Below, piece after piece: positions 43,513-52,792 of a DNA stretch of 64,000 nt. The position numbers and the translations under genes are program-made. Origin of the DNA: Tepidiforma sp. (lineage in GTDB: Bacteria; Chloroflexota; Dehalococcoidia; Tepidiformales; Tepidiformaceae); contig NZ_BPIG01000006.1 of NCBI RefSeq assembly GCF_026003995.1, forward strand, positions 33,423-97,422. The letters run 5' to 3'. Position 1 is the stretch's first letter; each line of letters opens with the position of its first letter. Under the pieces are notes generated by a model. That model made no database searches and was not told the DNA's origin. It saw only the letters and a program-made list of their open reading frames with translations.

Positions 43513-43854
43513 ATGCAGGACTGCCTGTTTTGCCGCATGCACCGGGGCGAGGTCCCGGTGACGAAAATCGCCGAAAACGCCCACGCCTTCGCCATCCGCG
43601 ACATCAACCCGCGCGCGCCGGTCCACTGCCTCATCATCCCGAAGGTCCACATCGACAACGCCCGCGAGGTCGAATGGAGCCACGCCGAGACCCTCGCCGG
43701 CATGTTCATGCTCAGCAAGGACGTCGCTCGCGTCGAAGGCGCCTGGGAGCCCGGCTACCGCCTCGCCTTCAACGTCGGCGACGCCGCCGGCATGACCATC
43801 CACCACCTCCACATGCACCTCCTCGCCGGCCGCCGGCTCGGCCCCGAAGGCTGA
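43513..43854 (+). CDS. HIT family (HinT-like) nucleotide hydrolase
   Basis: 113 aa from ATG 43513. An N-terminal zinc pair (C4-x2-C7), then the HIT motif HLHMHLL (H98, H100, H102). HinT-type proteins hydrolyse AMP-lysine and related phosphoramidates. The HD-domain gene begins 23 bases downstream. Confidence 0.9.
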   Translation: MQDCLFCRMHRGEVPVTKIAENAHAFAIRDINPRAPVHCLIIPKVHIDNAREVEWSHAETLAGMFMLSKDVARVEGAWEPGYRLAFNVGDAAGMTIHHLHMHLLAGRRLGPEG

Positions 43855-43877
43855 CTCCGCCGGCGCCGCCCCCGCGC

Positions 43878-44528
43878 ATGAGCGACATCGCCGCCCAGCT
43901 CGCCGCCGTCCAGGCCGAATACACCCGCCTGCCGGACGGCCTCCGCCGGCACGTCGAACGCGTCGCCGCCGAGGCGCGCGACCTCGCCGCCTGCTGGGAT
44001 CTCGACCCCGCCCGCGTCGAACTCGCCGCCTGGGGCCACGACCTCTTCCGTGCCCACCCGCCGGCCGAACAGCTCCGCCTCGCCGCCGAGTGCGGCGTCC
44101 CGGTCACCGAGACCGACCGCCTCGAGCCCGTCCTCCTCCACGGCCCCATCGCCGCCGTCGTTCTCCGCGAACGCTTCGGCGTCACCGATGACGAGGCCCT
44201 CACCGCCGTCCGCGACCACACCCTCGGCGCCGCCGACATGCCCCTCATCGCCAAGGTCATCCTGCTCGCCGACAAGTTCGAACCCCGCAAGCGGAAGCGC
44301 GACCCGCTCCTCGGCGCCATCCGCCGGCTCGCCCGCCGCGACCTCGACACTGCCCTCCTCTGCTGGGCCGACTGGAAATGGGTCGAAGAGCGCACCCACG
44401 GCTGGCCGAGCCATCCCGCTCACTGGCACGCCCGCCGCCGCTGGGTCGAAGAGCACCACCTCGACCGCGCCATGCCGCCCATCCTCCCCCTCGACCCCGC
44501 CGACCCCGATTTCGCGCCGGCCGAATAG
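43878..44528 (+). CDS. HD domain protein, YqeK-like Ap4A hydrolase
   Basis: 216 aa. YqeK-type HD pattern: RRHVERVAAEARDLAACWDLDPARVELAAWGHDLFR, VLLHGPIAAVVLRERFGVTDDEALTAVRDHTLGAADMPLIAKVILLADKFEPRKRKRDP. YqeK hydrolyses diadenosine tetraphosphate symmetrically. The C-terminal 60 residues (WADWKWVEERTHGWPSHP) are longer than in YqeK. Adjacent HIT protein also belongs to dinucleotide chemistry. Confidence 0.75.
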   Translation: MSDIAAQLAAVQAEYTRLPDGLRRHVERVAAEARDLAACWDLDPARVELAAWGHDLFRAHPPAEQLRLAAECGVPVTETDRLEPVLLHGPIAAVVLRERFGVTDDEALTAVRDHTLGAADMPLIAKVILLADKFEPRKRKRDPLLGAIRRLARRDLDTALLCWADWKWVEERTHGWPSHPAHWHARRRWVEEHHLDRAMPPILPLDPADPDFAPAE

Positions 44529-44586
44529 CCGCCACCGCACGGCAGGATCAGGGTTTTCTCCCCACACTTCACGGGAACGCCACCCG

Positions 44587-44609
44587 CGCATCGGTGACTC
44601 CCCGATGCG
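44587..44609. other. 8-bp hairpin upstream of fliF
   Basis: CGCATCGG (44587-44594) and CCGATGCG (44602-44609) form a perfect stem with a 7-base loop, 52 bases before fliF. It may be a weak terminator for the HD gene or a control site for the flagellar operon. No T tract follows, and I saw no sigma-28 consensus. Confidence 0.35.
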
Positions 44610-44660
44610 GAGCCGCGAGCCCCATCGCTACCTTCGGAGCACTACCGCCCGGAGCACCGC

Positions 44661-46238
44661 ATGGGGAACCTGCAGTCGTCGCCGCTCGGTCCATGGCTCG
44701 AACGCTGGAACGCGCTCCCGCGCAGCCGCCAGCTGATGCTCGCCGCAGTCGGCATCGGCGGCCTCGTCCTCGTCTGGTTGCTCTTCCTCTCCTCCTCGAG
44801 CCCGAAGATGGTCACCGCCTACTCCGGCCTCGCCCCGGAGGACAGCGCCGCCATGGCCGACGAGCTCGAATCGCTCGGCATCCCCTACGAACTGCGCGCC
44901 GGCGGCTCCGCCATCGCCGTTCCCGCCAACAAAGTCGCCGAGGTGCGCATCAAGCTCGCCCAGGCCGGCCTCCCCTCCGGCGGCGCCGTCGGCCTCGAAA
45001 TCTTCGACAAGACCAACTTCGGCGCCACCGATTTCGTCCAGCAGGTCAACTTCCGCCGCGGCCTCGAAGGCGAACTCGCCCGCTCCATCAACACCCTCGA
45101 TGCCGTCAAAGCCTCCCGCGTCCACATCTCCATCCCCAAGCAGGCCGTCTTCAAAGAAGACCAGCACGAAGCGACCGCCAGCGTCCTCCTCCAGCTGAAG
45201 CCCGGCGCCCGCCTCACCGACGAGCAGGTGAAAGGCATCACCAACCTCGTCGCCAACTCCGTCGAAGGTCTCAGCGAAAAGGGCATCACCATCATCGACG
45301 ACTCCGGCCGCGTTCTCTTCGACGGCGCGACCTTTGGCGGCAGCTTCTCCGCCGGCGCCACCGCGACCCAGCTCGAACTCCAGCGCCAGTACGAACTCGC
45401 CCTCCAGCGCGACGTCGCCGATGTCCTCGCCCGCATCGTCGGCCCCGGACGTTCCGCCGTCACCATCCGCGCCAGCCTCAACTTCGACCAGGTCACCCAG
45501 GTCAAAGACGAATACGGCACGCCCCAGCAGGCCGTCCCCCGCTCGCAAACGACCGTCGAGGAGACCTTCACCGGCACGAACCTCAACGTCGGCAACGTCC
45601 CCGGCACCGGCGCGAACGGCGGCACCGGCGGCGGCGCGAACACCACGGCCAACGGCAGCTCGCAGTATTCCCGCACCGAGACCACCACCAACAACGAAAT
45701 CCCGAAGACCTCCTCCACCACCATCCAGGCGCCCGGCAAGCTCCAGCGGCTCAGCGTCTCCGTCGTCCTCGATGAGAGCGTCACCGCCGCGCAGGAGGCC
45801 GCCATCACGAGCGCCGTGGCCGCTGCCGTCGGCCTCGACCAGGTCCGCGGCGACATCCTCAGCGTCACCCGCCTGCCCTTCGACGAAAGCGCCCGCACCG
45901 ACCTCATTGGCGAGACGCCGGGCGGCCTCGCCGCCTACTTCGAATACCTCAAGCTCGTCATCCCGATCCTCGCCGTCATCCTCGCCTTCGTCCTCGTCAT
46001 GCTGCTCCTCCGCTCGCTCTCGAAGCGGCAGCTCCGCCTGCCTGCGCCCGTCATGGCTCAGGCGCTCCCCGCCGGGGCGGCCGCCGCCCTCGCCGCCCTG
46101 CCCAGCGCTGCGCCACAGGAGGACCTCCCCGTCCTCGAAACGCCGCCCGACCCCCACGAGGAGCGCGTCCTCCGCCTCGCCGAGGCCAACCCCCGCGCCG
46201 TCGCCGACGTCGTCCAAACCTGGATGAGGGAAGAGTAA
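44661..46238 (+). CDS. fliF: Flagellar MS-ring protein FliF
   Basis: 525 aa. TM helices at about 25-43 and 432-452 flank the extracytoplasmic ring-building domains: MVTAYSGLAPEDSAAMADELESLGIPYEL, GLEIFDKTNFGATDFVQQVNFRRGLEGELARSI, SRVHISIPKQAVFKEDQHEATASVLLQLKPG. The C-terminal tail (RVLRLAEANPRAVADVVQTWM) is the FliG-binding segment. First gene of the twelve-gene operon. GGAG precedes the start. Confidence 0.95.
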   Translation: MGNLQSSPLGPWLERWNALPRSRQLMLAAVGIGGLVLVWLLFLSSSSPKMVTAYSGLAPEDSAAMADELESLGIPYELRAGGSAIAVPANKVAEVRIKLAQAGLPSGGAVGLEIFDKTNFGATDFVQQVNFRRGLEGELARSINTLDAVKASRVHISIPKQAVFKEDQHEATASVLLQLKPGARLTDEQVKGITNLVANSVEGLSEKGITIIDDSGRVLFDGATFGGSFSAGATATQLELQRQYELALQRDVADVLARIVGPGRSAVTIRASLNFDQVTQVKDEYGTPQQAVPRSQTTVEETFTGTNLNVGNVPGTGANGGTGGGANTTANGSSQYSRTETTTNNEIPKTSSTTIQAPGKLQRLSVSVVLDESVTAAQEAAITSAVAAAVGLDQVRGDILSVTRLPFDESARTDLIGETPGGLAAYFEYLKLVIPILAVILAFVLVMLLLRSLSKRQLRLPAPVMAQALPAGAAAALAALPSAAPQEDLPVLETPPDPHEERVLRLAEANPRAVADVVQTWMREE

Positions 46239-46244
46239 CGGGCC

Positions 46245-47264
46245 ATGGTCGCCAAGGATGAGAAGCTCAAGGGCCGCCGCAAAGCCGCAGCGCTCCTCAT
46301 CACCCTCGGCAAGGAGCGCTCCGCCGAGGTCCTGCGCCACCTCTCGGACGAGGACATCGAGCGCCTGACCTGGGAGATCTCCGCCATGGGCGAGCTCCTC
46401 CCCGAGCAGCGCAAAGAGGTCGTGGAGGAGTTCGAAGAAGCCGCCGTCGCCCGCAACGTCATCTCGCTCGGCGGCCTCGATTACGCCGAAGAGCTCCTCC
46501 GCCTCGCCCTCGGCGAAGAGAAGGCCGCCGAGCTCATCGACCGGCTCTCCGCCACCTCCCCGACCGTCCCCTTCGGCTTCCTCCGCCACCTCAACGTCCA
46601 GCAGCTCGTCAACTTCCTCGCCCAGGAGCACCCCCAGACCATCGCGCTCCTGACCTCGTTCCTCCAGCCCGACAAAGCCGCGCAGGTGCTCGCCGGGCTC
46701 GAGCCCGAACTCGCCGCGGATGTCGCCCGCCGCATCGCCCTCATGGACCGCGCCAACCCGGAGATCGTCAACGAAGTCGAGGCCGTCCTCCGCCGCAAGC
46801 TCAGCGCCGTCCTCCAGCCCTCCCGCCAGTCCCAGTCGGTCGGCGGCATCGAGGTCCTCGTCCAGGTCCTCAAACAGTCCTCCCGCATGACGGAGAAGAC
46901 CATCATCGAGGCCCTCGAAGAGAACGAGCCCGAGCTCGCCGAGCAGATCAAGAAGCGCATGTTCGTGTTCGAGAACATCGCCACGCTCGACGACCGCTCC
47001 ATCCAGCGCATCCTGCGCGAAGTCGAAGTCCGCGACCTCGCCCTCGCCCTCAAGGCCACCTCCGACGCCGTCAAAGAGTGCATCCTCCGCAACATGTCCC
47101 AGCGCGCCGCCCAGATGCTGCGCGAGGACATGGAGGCCTCCGGCCCCGTCCGCCTCCGCCAGGTCGAAGAAGCCCAGCAGCGCATCGTCGAAGTCATCCG
47201 CCGGCTCGACGAGGCCGAAGAGATCGTGATCTCCCGCGGAGGCGACGATGAACTGGTCGGCTAG
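46245..47264 (+). CDS. fliG: Flagellar motor switch protein FliG
   Basis: 339 aa. C-ring protein that contacts the stator and MS ring. FliG pattern: KAAALLITLGKERSAEVLRHLSDEDIERLTWEIS, FLAQEHPQTIALLTSFLQPDKAAQVLAGL, and the C-terminal motor segment MFVFENIATLDDRSIQRILREVEVRDLALALK with its charged helix. Begins 6 bases after fliF and overlaps fliH by 17 bases. Confidence 0.95.
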   Translation: MVAKDEKLKGRRKAAALLITLGKERSAEVLRHLSDEDIERLTWEISAMGELLPEQRKEVVEEFEEAAVARNVISLGGLDYAEELLRLALGEEKAAELIDRLSATSPTVPFGFLRHLNVQQLVNFLAQEHPQTIALLTSFLQPDKAAQVLAGLEPELAADVARRIALMDRANPEIVNEVEAVLRRKLSAVLQPSRQSQSVGGIEVLVQVLKQSSRMTEKTIIEALEENEPELAEQIKKRMFVFENIATLDDRSIQRILREVEVRDLALALKATSDAVKECILRNMSQRAAQMLREDMEASGPVRLRQVEEAQQRIVEVIRRLDEAEEIVISRGGDDELVG

Positions 47265-47946
47265 GCCGCCCCGCGTCATCCGCTCCGCCCGCGCCCGCGC
47301 CGAGAACGAGGTCTTCGTCGTCGGCGCCAGCTCCCCGGCCGTGCCGCTCGATGCGCCGGTCGCCACCGCCGCCGAGGTCATCGCGGCCGCCGAGGCCCGC
47401 GCCGCCGAGATCATCGCCGCCGCCGAGGCCGAAGCCGCGCGCATCCGGGCAAGCGCCGCCGCCGAGGTCGCCGCCGCCGCCGGGGCCGCTGCGGAGCAGG
47501 GCTACCAGGACGGGCTCGCCCGCGCCGCCGCCGAGGCCCGCGACCTCCTCGAACTCCTCCGCGCCGCCGCCCGCGAAGGCCGCGCCATCCGCGACCAGAT
47601 CGCCGCCTCCGCCTCCGGCCTCCTTGCCGAGGCCGTCATCCTCGCCGTCCGCCGCATCGTCGGCCTCGCCTACCAGGCGGACCCGGCCCTCACCGCCGCA
47701 GCCTGCGAAGAGGCCGTCCGGGCCGCCGCCGGGCAGGAGCTGCTCAGCATCCGCGTCAACCCTGCGGTCGAAGCCGGGGTCACGGCCGCCCTCGGCGAAC
47801 TCGGCGCCTACGTCCGCCCCGACGCGGCCATCGAGGTCGGTGGCTGCATCGTCGACCTCCGCAACGGCACGATCGACGCCACCCTCGATGCCCGGCTCGA
47901 CCTCGCCGAGCTCGCCATCCGCCGCGCGGCCGGGGGCGAACCGTGA
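47248..47946 (+). CDS. fliH: Flagellar assembly protein FliH
   Basis: 232 aa. Regulator and dimer partner of the FliI export ATPase. A long helical region of Ala/Glu/Arg repeats (AAEVIAAAEARAAEIIAAAEAEAARIRASAAAEVAAAAG) and a C-terminal V-ATPase-E-subunit-like domain (LSIRVNPAVEAGVTAAL ... VRPDAAIEVGGCIVDLRNGTIDATLDARL) are the FliH signs. The last 4 bases overlap fliI. Confidence 0.9.
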   Translation: MNWSARPPRVIRSARARAENEVFVVGASSPAVPLDAPVATAAEVIAAAEARAAEIIAAAEAEAARIRASAAAEVAAAAGAAAEQGYQDGLARAAAEARDLLELLRAAAREGRAIRDQIAASASGLLAEAVILAVRRIVGLAYQADPALTAAACEEAVRAAAGQELLSIRVNPAVEAGVTAALGELGAYVRPDAAIEVGGCIVDLRNGTIDATLDARLDLAELAIRRAAGGEP

Positions 47947-49361
47947 CGGCCGCCCTCGAATCCGTCATCCGCGCCGTCGCGGGCGCCAGCCTCTACCGCC
48001 GCACCGGCACGCTCCTCCACAGCAGCGGCGAGATGGCCGCCGCCGCCGGCATCAACCTCCAGCCCGGCGAACTCGTCTTCATCGAAACGCCCTCCGGCGC
48101 GCCCGTCGCCGCCGAGGCCGCCGGCTCCGCGCCCGGCATCGCCCACCTCGCCCTCCTCGAACGCGCCGTCCTGCCTGCCGGCGCGCGCGTCTACGCGGCC
48201 GGCACCCCGCCGCTCGCCCCCGTCGGCCGCGCCCTCCTCGGCCGCATCCTCGACGGCCTCGGCCGGCCGATCGACGGCGGCGAGCCCCCGGCGGGCGTCC
48301 GCTGGGTCGCCGCCTCCGCCGAGCCGCCCCACCCGCTCGACCGCGAGCCGATCGCCCGCCCGCTCCCCAGCGGCGTCCGCGCCGTCGATGGCTTCCTCAC
48401 CCTCGGCCGCGGCCAGCGGGTCGGCATCTTCGCCGGCTCCGGCGTCGGCAAGAGCACCCTCCTCGGCATGCTCGCGCGCGGCACCCGCGCCGATGTCACC
48501 GTCATCGCCCTCATCGGCGAGCGCGGCCGCGAAGTCCGCGACTTCATCGAGCACGACCTCGGCCGCGAAGCCCTCCGCCATTGCGTCGTCGTCGCCTCAA
48601 CCGGCGACAACCCGGCCGCGATGCGCATCTGCGCCGCCCGGGCCGCTACCGCCATCGCCGAGGGCTTCCGCGACGAAGGCGCCGATGTCCTCCTCCTCTT
48701 CGACAGCCTCACCCGCGTCGCCATGGCCCGCCGCGAAATCGGCCTCGCCGCCGGCGAGCCGCCGACCGCCCGCGGCTACCCGCCCTCCGTCTTCTCCATG
48801 CTCCCCCACCTCATGGAGCGCGCCGGCCCCGGCGCCCGCGGCTCCATCACCGCCATCTACACCGTCCTCGTCGACGGCGAAGACATGGACGAGCCCGTCG
48901 CCGACCTCGCGCGCGCCACGCTCGACGGCCACATCGTCCTCCGCCGCGCCCTCGCCTCGGCCGGCCACTACCCGCCAATCGGCGTTCTCCAGAGCGTCTC
49001 CCGCCTCATGGACCGGGTCGCGAGCCCCGCCCACCGCGAGGCTGCCCGCCGCCTCCGCCAGCTCCTCGCCGCCTACGAAGACGCCCGCGACCTCGTCGCC
49101 ATCGGCGCCTACGCCCGCGGCGCCGACCCGCTCGTCGACCGCGCGCTCGAACTCCTGCCCGCCATCAACGCCTTCCTCCGCCAGCGCGCCGATGAGTGCC
49201 CCTCGTTCGATGAGGCGCTCGCGGGCCTGTTCGCCATCGACCCCGAATTTGCCGCCCCCGCGGATGCGCCGGCCGACCCGGCATTCCGCGACATCGACCC
49301 CGAGGAGGTGACCGGTGAGCCTGTCATCGAAGCGGTTGAAGCGCTTGATCCGGCAGCGTGA
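47943..49361 (+). CDS. fliI: Flagellar type III export ATPase FliI
   Basis: 472 aa. Walker A GSGVGKST at 165-172, LIGERGREVRDFIEHDLG, LLFDSLTRVAMARREIGLAAGEPPTARGYPPSVFSMLPHLMERAG: the FliI/YscN branch of F1-like ATPases. Starts at GTG 47943; its 3' end overlaps fliJ by 47 bases, giving tight coupling of the export ATPase and its stalk protein. Confidence 0.95.
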   Translation: MTAALESVIRAVAGASLYRRTGTLLHSSGEMAAAAGINLQPGELVFIETPSGAPVAAEAAGSAPGIAHLALLERAVLPAGARVYAAGTPPLAPVGRALLGRILDGLGRPIDGGEPPAGVRWVAASAEPPHPLDREPIARPLPSGVRAVDGFLTLGRGQRVGIFAGSGVGKSTLLGMLARGTRADVTVIALIGERGREVRDFIEHDLGREALRHCVVVASTGDNPAAMRICAARAATAIAEGFRDEGADVLLLFDSLTRVAMARREIGLAAGEPPTARGYPPSVFSMLPHLMERAGPGARGSITAIYTVLVDGEDMDEPVADLARATLDGHIVLRRALASAGHYPPIGVLQSVSRLMDRVASPAHREAARRLRQLLAAYEDARDLVAIGAYARGADPLVDRALELLPAINAFLRQRADECPSFDEALAGLFAIDPEFAAPADAPADPAFRDIDPEEVTGEPVIEAVEALDPAA

Positions 49362-49773
49362 GCTCGCCGAGCTCGTCCAGCGCCGCGAGCTCGCCGAGGC
49401 GATCGCCCTCCGCGAGCGCCGCGCGGCCGCCCTCGCCGAGGCCCGCGCCAGCCGCGAGCACCTCTTCGCCGCCGAACCCCACGCCGGGCCGCTCGATATC
49501 GCCGATGCCCTCGCCGGCGCGGCCTACCTCCGCCGCCTCGAGCGCGACATCGCCGCCCGCGAAGCCGCCCTCGCCCATTCCGACGAGGACGTCGCCGAGG
49601 AGCGCGCCGTGCTGATGGAGCGCCGCCGCGACCGGCGCGCCCTCGAACTCCTGCTCGAACGCCGCCAGGCCGAAGAGCGGCTCGAGCGCGCCCGCGCCGC
49701 CGCCCGCCAGCTCGATGACCTCGTCGCCGCCCGCTGGCGGAGCCAGCCCATCCCCACGGAGGACCCCGCATGA
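49315..49773 (+). CDS. fliJ: Flagellar export protein FliJ
   Basis: 152 aa from GTG 49315. Almost entirely predicted coiled coil, rich in Arg, Glu and Ala (RQRELAELVQRRELAEAIALRERRAAALAEA), as in FliJ, which forms the stalk of the export ATPase. Position between fliI and flgB is decisive, since sequence conservation is low. Confidence 0.8.
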   Translation: MSLSSKRLKRLIRQRELAELVQRRELAEAIALRERRAAALAEARASREHLFAAEPHAGPLDIADALAGAAYLRRLERDIAAREAALAHSDEDVAEERAVLMERRRDRRALELLLERRQAEERLERARAAARQLDDLVAARWRSQPIPTEDPA

Positions 49774-50168
49774 ACCCCATCGCCGACCGCGGCATCGCCC
49801 AGGTCACCGCCTGGCTCGCCGGCCTCGGCCGCCGCCAGGGCGCCATCGCCAACAACATCGCCAACATCGATACCCCCGGCTACGTCCGCCAGGACGTCAC
49901 CTTCGAAACCGAACTCCAGCGCGCCTTCGGCCGCCAGTCCGGCCAGCTCGCCGTCACCGACCCGCGCCACATCGCCGCGCCCTCCCGGCGCACCGGCCAG
50001 CTCGGCCTCGACCCGCAGCAGCTCCTCGCCACCAGCCGGCTCGACGCCAACACCGTCGACGTCGACCAGGAGATGGTCCTCCTCGCCGAGACGCAGATGC
50101 GCTACCAGGCCGCCGCCAGCGTCCTCTCCCGCAAGCTCAACAACATCCGCACCGCCATCACGGGCTAA
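49770..50168 (+). CDS. flgB: Flagellar basal body rod protein FlgB
   Basis: 132 aa. Rod signature GAIANNIANIDTPGYVRQDVTFE near the N-terminus and the C-terminal helix DVDQEMVLLAETQMRYQAAASVLSRKLNNIRTAI. Proximal rod subunit. Overlaps fliJ by 4 bases. Confidence 0.95.
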   Translation: MNPIADRGIAQVTAWLAGLGRRQGAIANNIANIDTPGYVRQDVTFETELQRAFGRQSGQLAVTDPRHIAAPSRRTGQLGLDPQQLLATSRLDANTVDVDQEMVLLAETQMRYQAAASVLSRKLNNIRTAITG

Positions 50169-50179
50169 GGAGCCTCGCC

Positions 50180-50626
50180 ATGAGCCTCATCCGCGCCATC
50201 GCCTCCACCGCCTCCGGCCTCGCCGCCCAGCGCGTCCGCATGGACGTCGTCGCCAACAACGTCGCCAACATCGACACGACCGCCACGCCCGAGGGCGGCC
50301 CCTACCAGCGCCGCGTCGTCCGCTTCGCCTCCGGCGACCCGGCCCTCCCCTTCTCCGGCGTCATCCGCAAGTTCCTCGGCGGCGGCTCCACCGGCGTCGT
50401 CCTCACCCAGGTCGCCGTCGATGCCGAGACCCCCGGCCGCACGGTCTACGACCCCTCGCACCCCGACGCCGACCCTGAGACCGGCTACCTCCAGATGCCC
50501 AACGTCGACCTCGTCCAGGAGATGACCGACCTCACCTCCGCCAACCGCTCCTACCAGGCCAACGTCACCGTCCTGAACGCCATGAAGCAGATGGCGCTCC
50601 GCGCCCTCGATATCACCAGCAGATAG
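50180..50626 (+). CDS. flgC: Flagellar basal body rod protein FlgC
   Basis: 148 aa. ASTASGLAAQRVRMDVVANNVANIDTT and the C-terminal NVDLVQEMTDLTSANRSYQANVTVLNAMKQMALRALDI are FlgC hallmarks. TAAGGAG overlaps the flgB stop as ribosome binding site. Confidence 0.95.
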   Translation: MSLIRAIASTASGLAAQRVRMDVVANNVANIDTTATPEGGPYQRRVVRFASGDPALPFSGVIRKFLGGGSTGVVLTQVAVDAETPGRTVYDPSHPDADPETGYLQMPNVDLVQEMTDLTSANRSYQANVTVLNAMKQMALRALDITSR

Positions 50627-50675
50627 TCCGCTCAGGGGTTTCCCCGCCCCCAATCCGCGCTCCCCGGAGGTTCCC

Positions 50676-50963
50676 GTGGACATCGCACCGATTCAGAGCC
50701 AGCTCCCCCTCGCCCAGACTGGGTCGAAGACGGCCGCTCCGGCCGCCGGGTTCGCCGACCTCCTCGGCCGCGCGCTCGGCCAGCTCCAGGCCATCAGCGA
50801 TACCGCCGACCAGAAGGTCAACGCCCTCGCGACCGGCCAGGACGTCGAACTCCACGACGTCATGCTCGCCGTCGAAGCCGAAAGCCTGGCGATCTCCCTC
50901 GCCACGCAGGTTCGAACGAAGGCCGTCGAGGCCTACCAGGAAATCTTCCGGATGCAGATCTGA
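50676..50963 (+). CDS. fliE: Flagellar hook-basal body protein FliE
   Basis: 95 aa from GTG 50676. Joins the MS ring to the rod. FADLLGRALGQLQAISDTADQKVNALATGQDVELHDVMLAVEAESLAISLATQVRTKAVEAYQEIFRMQI is the FliE C-terminal pattern. CCGGAGG precedes the GTG. Stop and fliK start share one base. Confidence 0.93.
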   Translation: MDIAPIQSQLPLAQTGSKTAAPAAGFADLLGRALGQLQAISDTADQKVNALATGQDVELHDVMLAVEAESLAISLATQVRTKAVEAYQEIFRMQI

Positions 50964-52222
50964 TGGGACTCGTCGTCGAACTCCCGCCAGCCTCCCTCGA
51001 AACCCCCGGGCTCGCCGCCGCAGCCGGCGATGGCCAGGCGCCCCCCGCCGACCTCTTCGCCGGGCTGCTCGCCGCGCTCGAACCCGCCCCCGCCGGGGGC
51101 GAAGCGCCGCTCCCGGCCATGCCGCCGCTCCCGAAGCGCGCCCCGGCCGCGGATGCCGCCGGGCTCCTCCCCGCGCTCTTCCTCGCGGTTCCGCTGGCGG
51201 CGGCCCCGGCCCCCGGCTTCCCCGTCCCGGCCGCCTTTACGTCCCGCACCGGCGCCGGCGCGGGCGAGGCCCCCGCTCTGGACCCGCTCGCCAGCCCGCC
51301 CATCGGCCTGGCCCAGGCCGAGCTGGACCCGGCGCCGCTCCCGCCTGCAGAGGGCGTCGAAGGGGCGCTGGCTGCCGGCCCTGAAGCCGAAACCCCGGCC
51401 CCCGGGCCGACCGCTGAGCCCGCTGCGACGGCCGGCGATGCGGCGGCCGCGCCGGCCGAACGCCCCGCCCTGGACGGTTCCGCTGAAGCGAACGGGGCTG
51501 AGCCGCCCGGTGCGCCGGCCGAAGCGCCAGCCGCCGAACCTGCCGCTGCCGAGGGCGTGGTCCGCTCCGCCGGGAACGCCCCCGCCGGCCTCGAAGCCCC
51601 GCTTCCGGCCGGCGCCGCAGTGCGCGCGGAGCGGCGGCCCGCCGGCGAACGCCCCCTCCCCCGCGCCGCCGAACCGGCCATCCAGCACGCCGCCCCGGCC
51701 TCCGCCGTCGCCCAGCTCCGCGAGGCCCCGGCCCCCGCGCCGGCCGCCGCCGCAGCAGAGCCAGCGCCTGTTGCCGAACCGCCGCCTGCCGCCATCGAGA
51801 ACCTCGACGCCGTCGCCACCGCCGTCATCGAACGCGTCGAAGCCGGCGGCGGCGAGGCCCGCATCCACCTCGAGCCCGCCGGCCTCGGCGAAATCACCAT
51901 CCGCCTCCACGCCCGCCACGACGCCGTCCACGTCGACGTCCACGCCGAGACCCCCGAGGCCGTGCAGCTCCTCCGCGACGCGGCCGCCGACCTCTCCTCG
52001 CTCCTCGGCCAGCGCGGCATGAACCTCGCCGGGCTCAACGTCGGCCTCGGCACCCGCCAGGGTGAATCCGGCGGCTGGGCCGACCAGCGGCCCCGGTCTG
52101 CCGCCCCCCGCGACGGCGAGTTCGCCGCCATCCTCGGCATCGAGGACCCGGCCGCCGCCGCCCGCCACCAGCGCCTGCGCGCCGCCTACAACCCCGACGG
52201 CTCGCTCCTCTACCGCGTCTAG
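50963..52222 (+). CDS. fliK: Flagellar hook-length control protein FliK
   Basis: 419 aa. A long Ala/Pro/Glu-rich N-terminal part of low complexity (about 1-290) acts as the ruler. The C-terminal Flg_hook domain is recognisable: EARIHLEPAGLGEITIRLHARHDAVHVDVHAETPEAVQLLRDAAADLSSLLGQRGMNLAGLNVGLG. Position just before flgD confirms it. Confidence 0.87.
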   Translation: MGLVVELPPASLETPGLAAAAGDGQAPPADLFAGLLAALEPAPAGGEAPLPAMPPLPKRAPAADAAGLLPALFLAVPLAAAPAPGFPVPAAFTSRTGAGAGEAPALDPLASPPIGLAQAELDPAPLPPAEGVEGALAAGPEAETPAPGPTAEPAATAGDAAAAPAERPALDGSAEANGAEPPGAPAEAPAAEPAAAEGVVRSAGNAPAGLEAPLPAGAAVRAERRPAGERPLPRAAEPAIQHAAPASAVAQLREAPAPAPAAAAAEPAPVAEPPPAAIENLDAVATAVIERVEAGGGEARIHLEPAGLGEITIRLHARHDAVHVDVHAETPEAVQLLRDAAADLSSLLGQRGMNLAGLNVGLGTRQGESGGWADQRPRSAAPRDGEFAAILGIEDPAAAARHQRLRAAYNPDGSLLYRV

Positions 52223-52234
52223 GAGGCCCGCCCC

Positions 52235-52792
52235 ATGGCAGGACTGCAGGTCGACCCCGTCACCGGCCTCAAGAACGCCACCTACACGCCCTCGACCGGC
52301 GCGCCCTCCAACGAGCTCGGCCAGGTCGACTTCATGAAGCTCATCATCGCTCAGATGCGGAACCAGAACCCGCTCGAGCCCCAGAAGGACTCCGACTGGA
52401 TGGCCCAGATGGCCCAGTTCGAAGCCCTCAACCAGATGCGCGCCGTCGCCTCCGGCATGAAGGCCCTCCAGGGCCTCACCGAACTCACGAGCGCCGCCGG
52501 CCTCATCGGCAAGACCGTGACCGGCAAGCAGGTCGACGCCATCGCCGTCACCCGCGACCTCGTCGCCCGCGAGAAGTACGGCCGCCCCTTCGCCAAACTC
52601 ACCTCGCTCGAACGCGTCGCCGTCAACGAAGACGAGCGCGTCGTGGCTGCCGCTGCCGACCTCCCCAACGCCGGCCGCGAAGTCACCGGCGTCGTCGAGA
52701 AGGTCGTCATGGACGCCTCCGGCATCCCCTTCCTCTACGTCGGCGGCAAAGTCGTCGACCTCTTCACCGTCGCTCAGGTGCAGCAGCCGTGA
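52235..52792 (+). CDS. flgD: Flagellar hook assembly protein FlgD
   Basis: 185 aa. Hook cap scaffold. FMKLIIAQMRNQNPLEPQKDSDWMAQMAQFEALNQM is the FlgD N-terminal signature. The C-terminal part is short compared with the roughly 230 aa of enteric FlgD and lacks a clear full FlgD_ig/TUDOR region. AGGAGG-type ribosome binding site; overlaps the next gene by 4 bases. Confidence 0.93.
   Translation: MAGLQVDPVTGLKNATYTPSTGAPSNELGQVDFMKLIIAQMRNQNPLEPQKDSDWMAQMAQFEALNQMRAVASGMKALQGLTELTSAAGLIGKTVTGKQVDAIAVTRDLVAREKYGRPFAKLTSLERVAVNEDERVVAAAADLPNAGREVTGVVEKVVMDASGIPFLYVGGKVVDLFTVAQVQQP

Noticed and set aside
44628..47444. Open frame of 938 codons opposite fliF and fliG
   Set aside because: Antisense shadow of conserved flagellar genes; no recognisable domain.
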